Under the pieces are notes generated by a model. The model saw nothing but the letters and a program-made list of their open reading frames with translations, made no database searches and was not told the origin of the DNA. Shown here one piece after another: positions 7,914 through 16,530 of a stretch of 64,000 nucleotides of DNA; position 1 is the stretch's first letter, and every line of letters starts with the position of its first letter. This stretch comes from Prochlorococcus marinus str. MIT 9301 (GTDB lineage Bacteria; Cyanobacteriota; Cyanobacteriia; PCC-6307; Cyanobiaceae), in assembly GCF_000015965.1 (NCBI RefSeq), contig NC_009091.1, forward strand, positions 1,054,001 to 1,118,000. The letters run 5' to 3'. The translations under genes were made by a program, and so were the position numbers.

Positions 7914-8870
7914 ATGAAGAAGGTTGTTATTTCCAATAAAGTTCATACTGAAGTTATTGAGTTATTAGAAAAAAATTTTGAAGTAATTAGTAACCAAAAT
8001 GATAAACCTCTAACTTATGAAAAATTAAAGTTCTTATGTAAAGATGCACATGGTGTGATGGTATTCATGCCAGATAGAATTGATAAAAACTTTTTAGATA
8101 ATTCAAAAAATTTAGAGATCATCTCTGGAGCACTAAGAGGATTTGACAATATTGATTTGGAAGAGTGCATAAAAAGAAATATTAAATTTACAATGATCCC
8201 AGATTTACTTGCTTCGCCAACAGCAGAGTTAACTTTAGGACTTCTTATTGGTTTATCAAGAAATCTACTAATAGGTGATGAATATGTTAGATCTGAAAAG
8301 TTTAAAGGTTGGGAACCAAAATTCTTCTCAAATGGGATTGAAGGGAAAAATGTTTGTCTTCTGGGTATGGGTAAATTAGGGGTTGAAGTAGCTAGGAAGA
8401 TTAAAGGTTTTAATGTAAAACTTTTTTATTATGATTTACAAAAATTAGATTCAATAGATGAACAACAACTAAACACCAAATATCTGGAATTAAATGATCT
8501 TTTTGAGAAGGCTGATTATTTGGTTATTCTTTTACCTTTGAAAAACGATACTTACCATTTTATTAACTTTGAAAATATTTTAAAAATAAAAAAAAATTGT
8601 TTAATTATTAATACTTCAAGAGGTTCTGTAGTAGATGAGAGTGCAATTGCACAAGCAATTAATTCTGGGCACATAGGAGGATATGCTTCAGATGTCTTTG
8701 AATTTGAAGATTTATCGATAAAAGATCGACCAAAAAAAATTAATCAGGAATTATTAAATTTAAAAGATAAGACTTTTTTTACTCCTCATCTTGGCTCGGC
8801 AGTTGATGAAGTTAGACTTTTTATTGAATTAGAAGCTGCTCAAAATATTATCAACTTTTTATATCATTAA
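7914..8870 (+). CDS. ptxD: Phosphite dehydrogenase (NAD-dependent)
   Basis: A 318-residue D-2-hydroxyacid dehydrogenase-family enzyme with PtxD-specific features: FMPDRID with Met52, GFDNID, NTSRGSVVDE with catalytic Arg236, GGYASDVFEFEDLSIKDRP with Glu265, and TPHLGSAVDEVR with His292. The Rossmann motif GMGKLG (151-156) is followed by Asp174 in FYYD, favouring NAD over NADP. It oxidises phosphite to phosphate with NAD+ reduction. Compared with the Pseudomonas stutzeri enzyme as I remember it, Lys76 of the active site is Arg here (ALRGFDN, Arg75). It is last in the ptx operon, and its 3' end overlaps a convergent GNAT gene by 20 bp. It is slightly shorter than the P. stutzeri protein, lacking the C-terminal tail. 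Confidence 0.93.
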   Translation: MKKVVISNKVHTEVIELLEKNFEVISNQNDKPLTYEKLKFLCKDAHGVMVFMPDRIDKNFLDNSKNLEIISGALRGFDNIDLEECIKRNIKFTMIPDLLASPTAELTLGLLIGLSRNLLIGDEYVRSEKFKGWEPKFFSNGIEGKNVCLLGMGKLGVEVARKIKGFNVKLFYYDLQKLDSIDEQQLNTKYLELNDLFEKADYLVILLPLKNDTYHFINFENILKIKKNCLIINTSRGSVVDESAIAQAINSGHIGGYASDVFEFEDLSIKDRPKKINQELLNLKDKTFFTPHLGSAVDEVRLFIELEAAQNIINFLYH

Positions 8871-9276
8871 TAGTTTTATACATTTTTATATAAGAGATAT
8901 TTTCTTTTTTGAAATAATCACCTTCAGATAAAAAACCGAATTTTTCATAAAACATTTGGGCTTTTTTTCTAGAAAATAAATAAATATAATTTATGTTTTT
9001 TAATTCTAAGAAAGAAATTGAATGACAAATTAATTTAGACCCAAATCCTTTTTTTTGATAAGCAGGTTTTGTGGCCATTTTTCTAATTCTTGCTTTATTT
9101 TCTCTCATGAAAAGTGAAATTATTGATATTAATTCCTCTTGTTTATATAAACCAAAATGTGTCCCATTTTTATCATCTTCAAGAATACAAAATTCTCTTT
9201 TTTTATCTGGCCAAATAGCTTCATGCCTTATATCAATAGTTTGATTAGAATATATTTTTCTAATTGAAATTGGCAT
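8851..9276 (-). CDS. GNAT-family N-acetyltransferase
   Basis: The 141-residue GNAT domain contains the acetyl-CoA pyrophosphate-binding signature MATKPAYQKKGFGSKLICHS and a typical end, RKKAQMFYEKFGF. The substrate is unknown. It converges on ptxD, overlapping it by 20 bp, and is divergent from phnY. No other domain is present. Confidence 0.85.
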   Translation of the reverse strand: MPISIRKIYSNQTIDIRHEAIWPDKKREFCILEDDKNGTHFGLYKQEELISIISLFMRENKARIRKMATKPAYQKKGFGSKLICHSISFLELKNINYIYLFSRKKAQMFYEKFGFLSEGDYFKKENISYIKMYKTINDIKS

Positions 9277-9295
9277 TCTTAATTATCTTTTCTTC

Positions 9296-9338
9296 TTAAA
9301 TTTATCTTAATCATAAATGTTTAATATCTTGTTAAGAC
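9296..9338 (+). promoter_or_regulatory. Pho-box-like TTAA repeats upstream of phnY
   Basis: Two pairs of TTAA-centred 8-mers with an 11-bp period occur at 9296/9307 (CTTAAATT, CTTAATCA) and 9321/9332 (TTTAATAT, GTTAAGAC), ending just before the GTG start. The two pairs are out of phase with each other by 3 bp, so the box is less regular than the one before ptxA. PhoB control of phnYZ is plausible. Confidence 0.4.
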
Positions 9339-9348
9339 TTGTATTTAG

Positions 9349-10086
9349 GTGGAATCAGTTTTGAACAATATAAAATTAAAATTCGATAATGACGGATTTA
9401 TAGTTAATGAGAACCTAATAAATCAAAGTGATTTAGAGGCAATTGAAAAATGGATTAGTGAACTTAACGACTCTAAAGAGGTTAACCATCATTATGAAAA
9501 AACAGTTAATGGTAAAGTGCTTTCAAGAACAGAAAACTTTGTAAGCTCGCATACATCTTTTAGGGAATTTCTTTTAAGTTCATCAATAAAAGATTATTTA
9601 ACTATGCTATTTGATGATGAACCAATATTATTCAAGGAAAAAATAAATTATAAATACCCAGGGGGAGCTGGATATGCACCTCATCAAGATGCTCCTGCTT
9701 ATCCTTTTGGAAAAAAACACATAACAATGCTATTAGCTATAGATGACTCTGATATAAATAATGGATGTTTGGAATTTGCAAGAGGTAGAAATAATGAGGG
9801 CATAATAAATATTGATGAAAAGGGGTGTATAGATTCACTAACCGCAGAAAAATTTGTTTGGGAGAAGATACCTCTTAAAAAAGGAGGCGCAGTATTTTTT
9901 GATTCTTTTGTTCCTCACAGAAGTTCAACAAATAAATCTAGTCGTCCAAGAAGAGCGCTCTATGTAACTTATAATGCTAAAACTGAAGGCGATTTAAGAA
10001 AAGATTATTATGACTTTAAAAAGGACTCTCTTAAAGATGGATATGTAAGTTTAATAGGTCACTTTGAAGGAGAAGCAATTAAATGA
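9349..10086 (+). CDS. phnY: Fe(II)/2-oxoglutarate-dependent phosphonate dioxygenase
   Basis: The 245-residue PhyH-family oxygenase has the iron triad His112-x-Asp114 (APHQDAPAY) and His190 (FVPHRSS), with Arg201/202 in RPRRALY placed to bind 2-oxoglutarate. PhnY hydroxylates the alpha carbon of an alkylphosphonate; in Prochlorococcus the pair PhnY-PhnZ is reported to act on methylphosphonate. The GTG at 9349 is the likely start because the preceding in-frame codon is TAG; TTG at 9361 is the alternative. It overlaps phnZ by 4 bp (ATGA), a tight functional pair. Confidence 0.88.
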   Translation: MESVLNNIKLKFDNDGFIVNENLINQSDLEAIEKWISELNDSKEVNHHYEKTVNGKVLSRTENFVSSHTSFREFLLSSSIKDYLTMLFDDEPILFKEKINYKYPGGAGYAPHQDAPAYPFGKKHITMLLAIDDSDINNGCLEFARGRNNEGIINIDEKGCIDSLTAEKFVWEKIPLKKGGAVFFDSFVPHRSSTNKSSRPRRALYVTYNAKTEGDLRKDYYDFKKDSLKDGYVSLIGHFEGEAIK

Positions 10087-10688
10087 AATACAAAACTATT
10101 AAAAACTTCAAAAACAAATTACAAAATTCTGATAACAATGAATTTGTAGATTTATTATTTGACTTTATTAAGGAGGAAGGAAAAACTAATTATGATGAAT
10201 CAGTCACTCAATTACAACATAGTCTCCAAACAGCTTCACTCGCTCGCACTGAAGATGGCAGAAGGCATATAGTAATTGCTTCTTTGTTACACGATATAGG
10301 TCATCTTCTAATCGATGAAAATGACTCAAAAAATGATTTCTTAAAAAAAGATCTTAACCATGAAAATATTGCTTCAAATTTTTTAAAAGATTTTTTCTCT
10401 GAAGAAATTACAGAAAGTATTCGCTTACACGTTGTAGCAAAAAGATATTTATGCTCAATCGATAATTCTTATTATGAAAGTTTATCTAAAGCATCTAAAA
10501 ATAGTTTTAAGATACAAGGTGGTGCTTTAAATAAAGAAGAGATTAATGAACTAGAAAATAATAAATACTTCAAAGATGCAGTTCGATTAAGAAAATGGGA
10601 TGATAGAGGAAAGGTTTCTCTAAAAGAAGTTGAAGAATTAGATACTTATAAAGAAATGATTGTTGCCGAAAGATTAGCTATCTATTAA
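10083..10688 (+). CDS. phnZ: Mixed-valent diiron HD-domain oxygenase PhnZ
   Basis: This 201-residue HD-domain protein resembles PhnZ and myo-inositol oxygenase. Candidate metal ligands are His46 (QLQHSL), the HD pair His70-Asp71 with His74 (LLHDIGHLL), His93 (LNHENI), His116 (RLHVVAKRYL) and Asp173 (RKWDDRGK). Tyr37 and Glu39 in TNYDES fit the family's Tyr/Glu gating residues. It cleaves the C-P bond of the alpha-hydroxyphosphonate made by PhnY, releasing phosphate and, for methylphosphonate, formate. Its 3' end overlaps the convergent osmC-like gene by 11 bp. Confidence 0.88.
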   Translation: MKYKTIKNFKNKLQNSDNNEFVDLLFDFIKEEGKTNYDESVTQLQHSLQTASLARTEDGRRHIVIASLLHDIGHLLIDENDSKNDFLKKDLNHENIASNFLKDFFSEEITESIRLHVVAKRYLCSIDNSYYESLSKASKNSFKIQGGALNKEEINELENNKYFKDAVRLRKWDDRGKVSLKEVEELDTYKEMIVAERLAIY

Positions 10689-11079
10689 AAATATATTCAT
10701 AGCTTATATTTATAGATTCTTTAAGAGAATTGCTTATGAATGATGATTCAATTTTTTCTTTTATAAAGTTCTTTATTTTTAATTTCTTAATAAGTGGAAG
10801 GCATATTTTACAATGCAAGGTTGAAATTTTATTATTTTGAACATCACTTTTAGAGATAATGTCAACATAAAAACTTTTTGATTCAATATTATTCTTTTCT
10901 AGAATTATTCCAAGAGTTGTTGAAATACAAGAAGCTAAAGATGCAGACAATAGATTTGAGGGTTTAGTCTGTTCGCAAGAATCATGTAAATTTCTATTCG
11001 AATTTGTTTTTATTTTTAATTGATTTTCGAAGATAATTTCACTCTGAAATTCACCTACATATTTCGCCTTAATTGACAT
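10678..11079 (-). CDS. OsmC-like protein
   Basis: The 133 residues resemble the OsmC/Ohr fold: a KPSNLLSASLASCISTTLGI helix with Cys51, and a second conserved Cys pair in LHCKIC (Cys90, Cys93). Family members reduce organic hydroperoxides with two Cys residues, but which Cys acts here is uncertain. It is convergent with phnZ and divergent from the arsenite exporter. The arrangement suggests it belongs to the same accessory block. Confidence 0.75.
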   Translation of the reverse strand: MSIKAKYVGEFQSEIIFENQLKIKTNSNRNLHDSCEQTKPSNLLSASLASCISTTLGIILEKNNIESKSFYVDIISKSDVQNNKISTLHCKICLPLIKKLKIKNFIKEKIESSFISNSLKESINISYEYIFNR

Positions 11080-11178
11080 ATAAAAATAGCTATTATTAAG
11101 AGCTTATTATGGGTAAATTAAGTTAAGATTAAGGCCAAAAAATTTTGCTAAATTTAATAATTGATTAAAAAATTTTAA

Positions 11179-12189
11179 ATGCAATTTTCTGATAGATATC
11201 TAAGTATTTGGGTTTTCTTAGCAATGTGTATTGGATCTTTATCCGGTTATTTATTTCCTAATTTATCTCAAATTATAGGCGGATTAGAACTCTCAAGAAT
11301 AAATCTTCCAATAGCAATTCTTATCTGGGGAATGATTTTCCCAATGATGTTATCAATAGATTTCAAGTCAATAATAAATTTGAAATATAAGATTAAAGGA
11401 TTTTCTATTGTCCTTTTTATTAATTGGTTAATAAAACCAGTTTCAATGGCAATCATTGCAGCCTCTTTTTTATATTTTTTATATGGTAATTTTATAGATC
11501 CTGTACTTGCTAAAGAATATGTTTCTGGAATGATTCTATTAGGAATAGCACCATGTACAGCAATGGTTTTTGTCTGGAGTAATCTTGCTAAAGGCGATCC
11601 TTTATTTACTTTAATACAAGTAGCTATTAATGATCTAATATTAATTTTAGCCTTTCCATTTTTGTCAAAAATTCTTTTAGGATTTAACAGTATAGATATC
11701 CCTTTAGATACTGTTTTCGGTTCTGTAATAATCTTTATTTTGGTACCACTTTTTCTAGCAATATTTTTAAAAAATAAAATCAATAGCGAAAAAAGAATAA
11801 AAAGTATTTTGAATAAAAGTAAAAGTTATTCGTTATTTTTTTTAATTCTTACTGTCTTTTTATTATTCTTTGTTCAATCAAAATCTACATTACAAAATCC
11901 TATTCATATAATCTTAATTTCAATTCCATTAATAATACAGACTCTTTTTATTTTTTATTTAACTGCTTTTTCAATGAAGTTTTTTAGGCAAAAGTATTCT
12001 ATTTCCTGTCCAGGCTCGATGATAGCCGCTTCAAACTTTTTTGAACTTGCAGTAGCTGTATCGATAACTCTTTTTGGTATTAATTCAGGAGCTGCTTTGG
12101 CTACCATAGTTGGGGTACTAGTAGAAGTTCCTTTGATGCTTTATTTAGTAAATATTTCTAAGTCTTCCAAAATATTATTTATAAAGTAA
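11179..12189 (+). CDS. acr3: ACR3-family arsenite efflux transporter
   Basis: The 336-residue membrane protein has about ten hydrophobic helices and the ACR3 signatures GIAPCTAMVFVWSNLAKGDP, with the essential Cys in TM4, and LIQVAINDLI. It exports arsenite. No arsenate reductase is beside it in this window. Proximity to phosphate-starvation genes fits arsenate entering through phosphate uptake. Its 3' end overlaps a truncated minus-strand gene by 11 bp. Confidence 0.9.
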   Translation: MQFSDRYLSIWVFLAMCIGSLSGYLFPNLSQIIGGLELSRINLPIAILIWGMIFPMMLSIDFKSIINLKYKIKGFSIVLFINWLIKPVSMAIIAASFLYFLYGNFIDPVLAKEYVSGMILLGIAPCTAMVFVWSNLAKGDPLFTLIQVAINDLILILAFPFLSKILLGFNSIDIPLDTVFGSVIIFILVPLFLAIFLKNKINSEKRIKSILNKSKSYSLFFLILTVFLLFFVQSKSTLQNPIHIILISIPLIIQTLFIFYLTAFSMKFFRQKYSISCPGSMIAASNFFELAVAVSITLFGINSGAALATIVGVLVEVPLMLYLVNISKSSKILFIK

Positions 12190-12290
12190 TATTTTCTTCT
12201 TCAAGTTTTTTCTTTAGTTCTAGTGGCATATAAGTAATATCTTTTTTAACTGCATCTATAGCATCTTTATACTTTTGCAGTAAGTCTCAG
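12179..12290 (-). pseudogene. 5'-truncated remnant of small conserved gene
   Basis: Read on the minus strand, the sequence encodes YKDAIDAVKKDITYMPLEL and continues KKKLEEENITL to a stop. This matches the C-terminal half of the intact 55-aa gene at 27285-27452. The N-terminal half is missing and the frame is disturbed near 12285. The break lies only 30 bp from the 20-bp repeat at 12320, so it probably marks a rearrangement junction. Confidence 0.7.
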
Positions 12291-12319
12291 CTAATAATAT
12301 ATAAAACGCAAAAAAGTGA

Positions 12320-12339
12320 GCACGCAAATGGCACGCATA
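12320..12339 (+). repeat. Flanking repeat R1, left copy
   Basis: GCACGCAAATGGCACGCATA, in which GCACGC recurs after 11 bp. An identical 20-bp copy lies at 16126-16145, so the pair brackets the autotransporter gene. The GC content stands out from the surroundings. Confidence 0.8.
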
Positions 12340-12440
12340 ATAACTTTAAATATTTGAAAAACATCTTTAGCAATCAAATAAGGAACAGGGTAAAATTTCT
12401 CTAGTGAGAAAAATTTGAAAGTAAAAAAAATAATTGCTAG

Positions 12441-15400
12441 ATGAATTTTAAAAACAGAAGGAAGATATTATCTTTCATTTATAGGTATTCACTTAGAAGC
12501 TTTTTTTTATTGATTCTATTTAATGTCAATAAATCACTAGCTAATAATTGCCAGAACATTGGTGAAATTGGAACTTCTGGCAGTTGTAATGGAAAACTAA
12601 TTGTTAGCAGACAAAATCTTCTCGACGCAATCTCAGATGGAAGCTATGCCGTTATTGGTCCAGGCAATGTTAGTTACACATTTGCTGAGGGTGGTACTGG
12701 TGATATTTATACAGGAAACATAAATGATTTCTCTTCATTATTTAAAGGTAAAAAAACTTTCAATCAAGATATTGGGTATTGGGATACAAGCAGTGCCACA
12801 AATATGTCTGAAATGTTTTCTAATGCCAGGAGATTCAATCAAGACATCAGTAATTGGGATGTAAGTAATGTAACTAAAATGAACAGAATGTTCTTAAACG
12901 CAAGATATTTTAATCAAGACATTAACGGTTGGGATGTAAGTAATGTTGAGCAAATAAATCTCATGTTTAGGAATGCGCATAGGTTCAATCAATCTTTAAA
13001 TAGTTGGGATGTAGGGAATGTGACACAAATGGCTCATATCTTTAGGAGTGCAAAAGCATTTAATGGCAATATTTCTGCTTGGAACACCTCAAAAGTGAAA
13101 AATTTCATAGCAGTTTTTGATGGTGCAAAAAGTTTTAATCAAGACATAAGTAATTGGGATGTCAGCTCTGGAACAAGAATGAATCATTTCCTAAGGAACA
13201 ATGCTGTTTTCAATAAGGATCTATCTAGCTGGGATGTGCGCAAATTTCGCTCTGAGCCTAGTCATTTTGCTCCAAATTTATTAACTGCGGGAGGAGTAAA
13301 ACCATGTTGGGGATTAAATGGATGCGCATCTGCAGATTTAATTCCGGTTCTAAGTTCCTATTCACCAAATAATTTTGATGTTTCTCATGGAAGCAATCTT
13401 GATTTGGAGTTGAATTTTAATATGGCAGTTGAACTGGTAAGTAAAAAAAGTAATGTTATCCTTCACAAAATGAGTGGAAGCAACCTAAAAAAAGTTGCAA
13501 CATATAATTTACTCAAATCAGACAAAGTTAGTTTCTCAGATGACAAAACAAAGATTACAATCAATATTGGACCTAAAATTACAGACAATACAAAATATGT
13601 TGTCCAGATAAGACCTGGAAGTATCAAATCCTCCTCTTCAGGGGCATATTTCCAAGGTATCCAACCTGAATATCAAAAATCAGGAAGTATATGGTTTTCG
13701 ACAGGCAGTAATGATCAAGTACTTGACATCATAGGAACCACTCCATCAAGTGGATCAAATTCATTAGAGACTGAAAATCCTCAGATAATAATCAGATTCA
13801 GTGAAGATATTGCTCTTGGTACAGGGAATGTAACCCTAAAAAAATATTCTGATGATTCTACTGTCAGAGCTTTTAACGTTGCCAATTCAACAGATCAGGA
13901 AGATTTACAAATAAACGACACTGATTTGACCATAAAATTAGTAGATACTAATGGTGATACATTAGTTGTTGGATCCACCAAATACTATTTGCAAGTAGAT
14001 GCAACTGCAATTGATAATGCAGGCTCATCTAAATCATTCGCAGGAATTAGCAATAAAGATGCATATTCATACACAACTATTTCTGCCAGTAATTGCGGTG
14101 CAATAACTGGTCAGGCAAAATATTGGAAAGGTAAAGGAGCAGCAAGTAGCAGTGTAAAGATATATAGAGATAATTCTCTTGTAGATACAAAAACTACAGA
14201 TGATCTTGGTTTTTATTATTTTTATCCCACTCAAACAGGAACTTATCATGTTGAGTTTGTAAAGCCTACAAGTAATTCTAATGCAGATAAATTAACAAGA
14301 GCAGCTTTATCAATACCACAAGGACAAGTAAATTCAGATGATATTGTTCCAGTCAACTCTGGGAGATGGGTAAGAAATATAGAAATCACTACAGCATGCG
14401 AGTTTCATACAGAAATAGATGGCCTTTTAATTGATCCTGCAGGTGTTATCTATGATGCGACCACGCGCCAACCAGTCTCAGGAGCTACTGTCAGACTTTT
14501 ATATAATGGAGAATTAGTTAATAACGACTGGCTGGACGACAGTGGTGGTAAAAATTCACAAATAACGAGTTCAGATGGACAATACAGTTTCACTCTTAAG
14601 GCAGACTCAGCTGCAGACGGTACATACACGATAGAAGTTCTACCTCCAACTGCTTATAAATTTCAAAGTTCTCAAATTCCAGTAGAGGGTGATACATATT
14701 CACCCCAATTAGGAGGATCAGTAGAAGAGATTCAAGATCAGGAAGAAGCTCCTGCATCAGATCAAGATACAACTTATTATTTATCATTTTCATTCGTATT
14801 TACTAATGAAGCTGCCACCACGTCAAATGGAGTAATTAATAATCATATTCCTATTGATCCAGCTGTAGATCCCACAACCAAAGCAGATGTTAATGGTTTG
14901 GTAGAGGCATGGACTAATGCGGCTATTCGTTTTAACAAATCAAGTGTCAAAGCTGTTGATAAACGATTTGATTGGTTAAGAAGTAATCAAAATTCGGAAA
15001 AGAAATCTCATCAAGGTATAAATATTTCATTTGATAATCAATTATTAGAAAAGGCTCTAAATGGTTCTTCAAAAAGATTCAAAGACTTAAATTATAGAGA
15101 TATAGAAAGTTGGGCTAGATCTAATTGGTCTAATGAGAGACTAAAAAAAGAATCAGATCAGGTTTTTAATGATCTTATTGATAACTCTGTAGATCTTGCT
15201 TTTGCCGAATTACGAGAAAAAACATTTAAGCCGAATCTGAATCCAACCGGAGGTGAATTAATTGGTAACTGGTCAGTTTGGACTAATGGTAAGATTCTTT
15301 TTGGAAATAAAGGTATTAGTTCAAAATCATCAGAACAAGATATCAATAGCTTATTTTTAACCTTGGGGATTGATAAACCCTATAAAGAGAATGGTTTATT

Positions 15401-16085
15401 TGGAGTTGCTTTCAATTATGGAAAAGATGATATAAGTGTAGGCAATGCAGGGAGTGGTATTGATTCTACAAACTTAGGCTTTAATTTTTATTCTTCAAAT
15501 CTTCTAAAAGATAAATTTCCTATAGAATCTCAAATCGGTTTTGGAAAGATGGATATGAATACGAAAAGAATTGATAATTCTACTTCTCACATAGGAGATA
15601 GGGATGTATACATGATTTTCGGCTCTGCGAAGATTTTGGCAGAGCCTTTTAAAATCAAAAATTTTCAATTAACTCCTTATGGAAGATTAGATTTGGCTCA
15701 TATTAATTTAAAGGCCTTTTCTGAATCTGGAAGTAGTCTCGCACTCTCATTTAAAGATCAAACTGTTAATAGAAAAATGGTCTCTTTAGGAGTAAATGTA
15801 GATAGGGATTTTATATTTGAAAATTGGAGATTAAAACCATTTTTAGGAATATCTTATGGTTATGATTTCACCGGAGATTCGATTGTAGATATGAATTATG
15901 TTGGTGACTCTCAAAATTACAGAATTATTCTTGATGAATTTAGTTCAAATAATTGGAACACAAATATTGGTTTTGAGTTTTTTAGGGATAATGATTGGTC
16001 AGGAAGTATTAGTTATGAGTATGAAAAAGCAGGTTCTTCTTCTCATATAAATTCCTATCAATTTAATATTTCATGGTTCTTTTAA
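12441..16085 (+). CDS. Giant autotransporter with BspA-type repeats
   Basis: A 1214-residue modular surface protein. A signal peptide ends near NKSLA (about residue 34). About residues 95-280 hold tandem DUF285/BspA-like units of about 25 residues around FNQDISNWDVSNVTKMN. Two Big_5-type Ig-like domains follow (about 300-550; motif ENPQIIIRFSEDI), then two SdrD/carboxypeptidase-regulatory-like beta domains (about 553-760; TTDDLGFYYFYPTQTG and RQPVSGATVRLLYNG). A helical linker (about 815-930) leads to a C-terminal beta-barrel (about 935-1214) ending in FNISWFF. This layout suggests type V secretion, with the passenger displayed outside. It is flanked by the identical R1 repeats, and is large for such a small genome; adhesion or phage/grazer interaction is plausible but unproven. 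Confidence 0.85.
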   Translation: MNFKNRRKILSFIYRYSLRSFFLLILFNVNKSLANNCQNIGEIGTSGSCNGKLIVSRQNLLDAISDGSYAVIGPGNVSYTFAEGGTGDIYTGNINDFSSLFKGKKTFNQDIGYWDTSSATNMSEMFSNARRFNQDISNWDVSNVTKMNRMFLNARYFNQDINGWDVSNVEQINLMFRNAHRFNQSLNSWDVGNVTQMAHIFRSAKAFNGNISAWNTSKVKNFIAVFDGAKSFNQDISNWDVSSGTRMNHFLRNNAVFNKDLSSWDVRKFRSEPSHFAPNLLTAGGVKPCWGLNGCASADLIPVLSSYSPNNFDVSHGSNLDLELNFNMAVELVSKKSNVILHKMSGSNLKKVATYNLLKSDKVSFSDDKTKITINIGPKITDNTKYVVQIRPGSIKSSSSGAYFQGIQPEYQKSGSIWFSTGSNDQVLDIIGTTPSSGSNSLETENPQIIIRFSEDIALGTGNVTLKKYSDDSTVRAFNVANSTDQEDLQINDTDLTIKLVDTNGDTLVVGSTKYYLQVDATAIDNAGSSKSFAGISNKDAYSYTTISASNCGAITGQAKYWKGKGAASSSVKIYRDNSLVDTKTTDDLGFYYFYPTQTGTYHVEFVKPTSNSNADKLTRAALSIPQGQVNSDDIVPVNSGRWVRNIEITTACEFHTEIDGLLIDPAGVIYDATTRQPVSGATVRLLYNGELVNNDWLDDSGGKNSQITSSDGQYSFTLKADSAADGTYTIEVLPPTAYKFQSSQIPVEGDTYSPQLGGSVEEIQDQEEAPASDQDTTYYLSFSFVFTNEAATTSNGVINNHIPIDPAVDPTTKADVNGLVEAWTNAAIRFNKSSVKAVDKRFDWLRSNQNSEKKSHQGINISFDNQLLEKALNGSSKRFKDLNYRDIESWARSNWSNERLKKESDQVFNDLIDNSVDLAFAELREKTFKPNLNPTGGELIGNWSVWTNGKILFGNKGISSKSSEQDINSLFLTLGIDKPYKENGLFGVAFNYGKDDISVGNAGSGIDSTNLGFNFYSSNLLKDKFPIESQIGFGKMDMNTKRIDNSTSHIGDRDVYMIFGSAKILAEPFKIKNFQLTPYGRLDLAHINLKAFSESGSSLALSFKDQTVNRKMVSLGVNVDRDFIFENWRLKPFLGISYGYDFTGDSIVDMNYVGDSQNYRIILDEFSSNNWNTNIGFEFFRDNDWSGSISYEYEKAGSSSHINSYQFNISWFF

Positions 16086-16125
16086 GAAAGTAAAATAATT
16101 TTCGAAAAAACGTAATTAATTTGAA

Positions 16126-16145
16126 GCACGCAAATGGCACGCATA
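16126..16145 (+). repeat. Flanking repeat R1, right copy
   Basis: Identical 20 bp to 12320-12339, again with an 11-bp internal period. It lies 40 bp after the autotransporter stop and 154 bp before the end of tRNA-Pro remnant A. Confidence 0.8.
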
Positions 16146-16237
16146 TCCTTCCAAGCTAGTCCTAATTAGACCACACTTTTTTCTCTAAATATACTGATAT
16201 AGCTATAAGTCTCAAATATAGCCTCAATCTTGCGGGT

Positions 16238-16283
16238 TCTTTGGGAGCACTAGTTCGCAGGTTCGAATCCTGTCGCCCCGACT
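16238..16283 (+). pseudogene. tRNA-Pro 3' remnant A
   Basis: The sequence retains the 3' half of the anticodon loop (TTTGGGAGCAC), an intact T arm (GCAGGTTCGAATCCTGT) and the acceptor 3' strand CGCCCCGA. Loop TTTGGGA implies anticodon UGG. There is no D arm or 5' acceptor strand upstream, so it cannot fold as a tRNA. It is one of four such remnants. Confidence 0.88.
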
Positions 16284-16303
16284 CTTAAAAACCAATTCAT
16301 ACT

Positions 16304-16329
16304 AGCGAGTTACCCTGACTCGCTTTTTT
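16304..16329 (+). terminator. Terminator carried with tRNA-Pro remnant A
   Basis: AGCGAGT (16304-16310) pairs with ACTCGCT (16318-16324) over TACCCTG and runs into T5. It starts 20 bp after the acceptor end, and similar hairpins follow remnants C and D, so it is probably the native terminator of the parent tRNA-Pro gene. Confidence 0.85.
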
Positions 16330-16340
16330 ATTTATTTTAA

Positions 16341-16382
16341 TGTGACATATTTGTATTTTTGTCATATTTATGTCATATGTCA
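16341..16382 (+). repeat. 11-bp-period repeats R2 after remnant A
   Basis: TGTCATATTTA and TGTCATATGTC (16360-16381) are adjacent direct units with an 11-bp period, preceded by an inverted-like TGTGACA at 16341. They begin 80 bp after the acceptor G of remnant A. They look like arm-type binding sites for a recombinase. Confidence 0.6.
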
Positions 16383-16530
16383 GTCTTTGTAGAATTATTC
16401 ATGAATATTCTTAGTTTTTCCCTATGTCTTATCAAGGATAAAAATTCTAAAAGATAGACTGATAATATTCACAATGTTCTCTAAGGGGTTTTGGGTTAGC
16501 TTTATCACTTTTTTTGTCTATTATTTATTT

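Noticed and set aside
11268-11783. 171-codon minus-strand frame
   Set aside because: It is the antisense shadow of the ACR3 transporter helices.
16474-16530. Upstream ATG giving a hydrophobic N-terminus to the DUF1651-like protein
   Set aside because: The decayed paralogue at 28120 starts at the residue matching 16531, so the shorter form is more likely.
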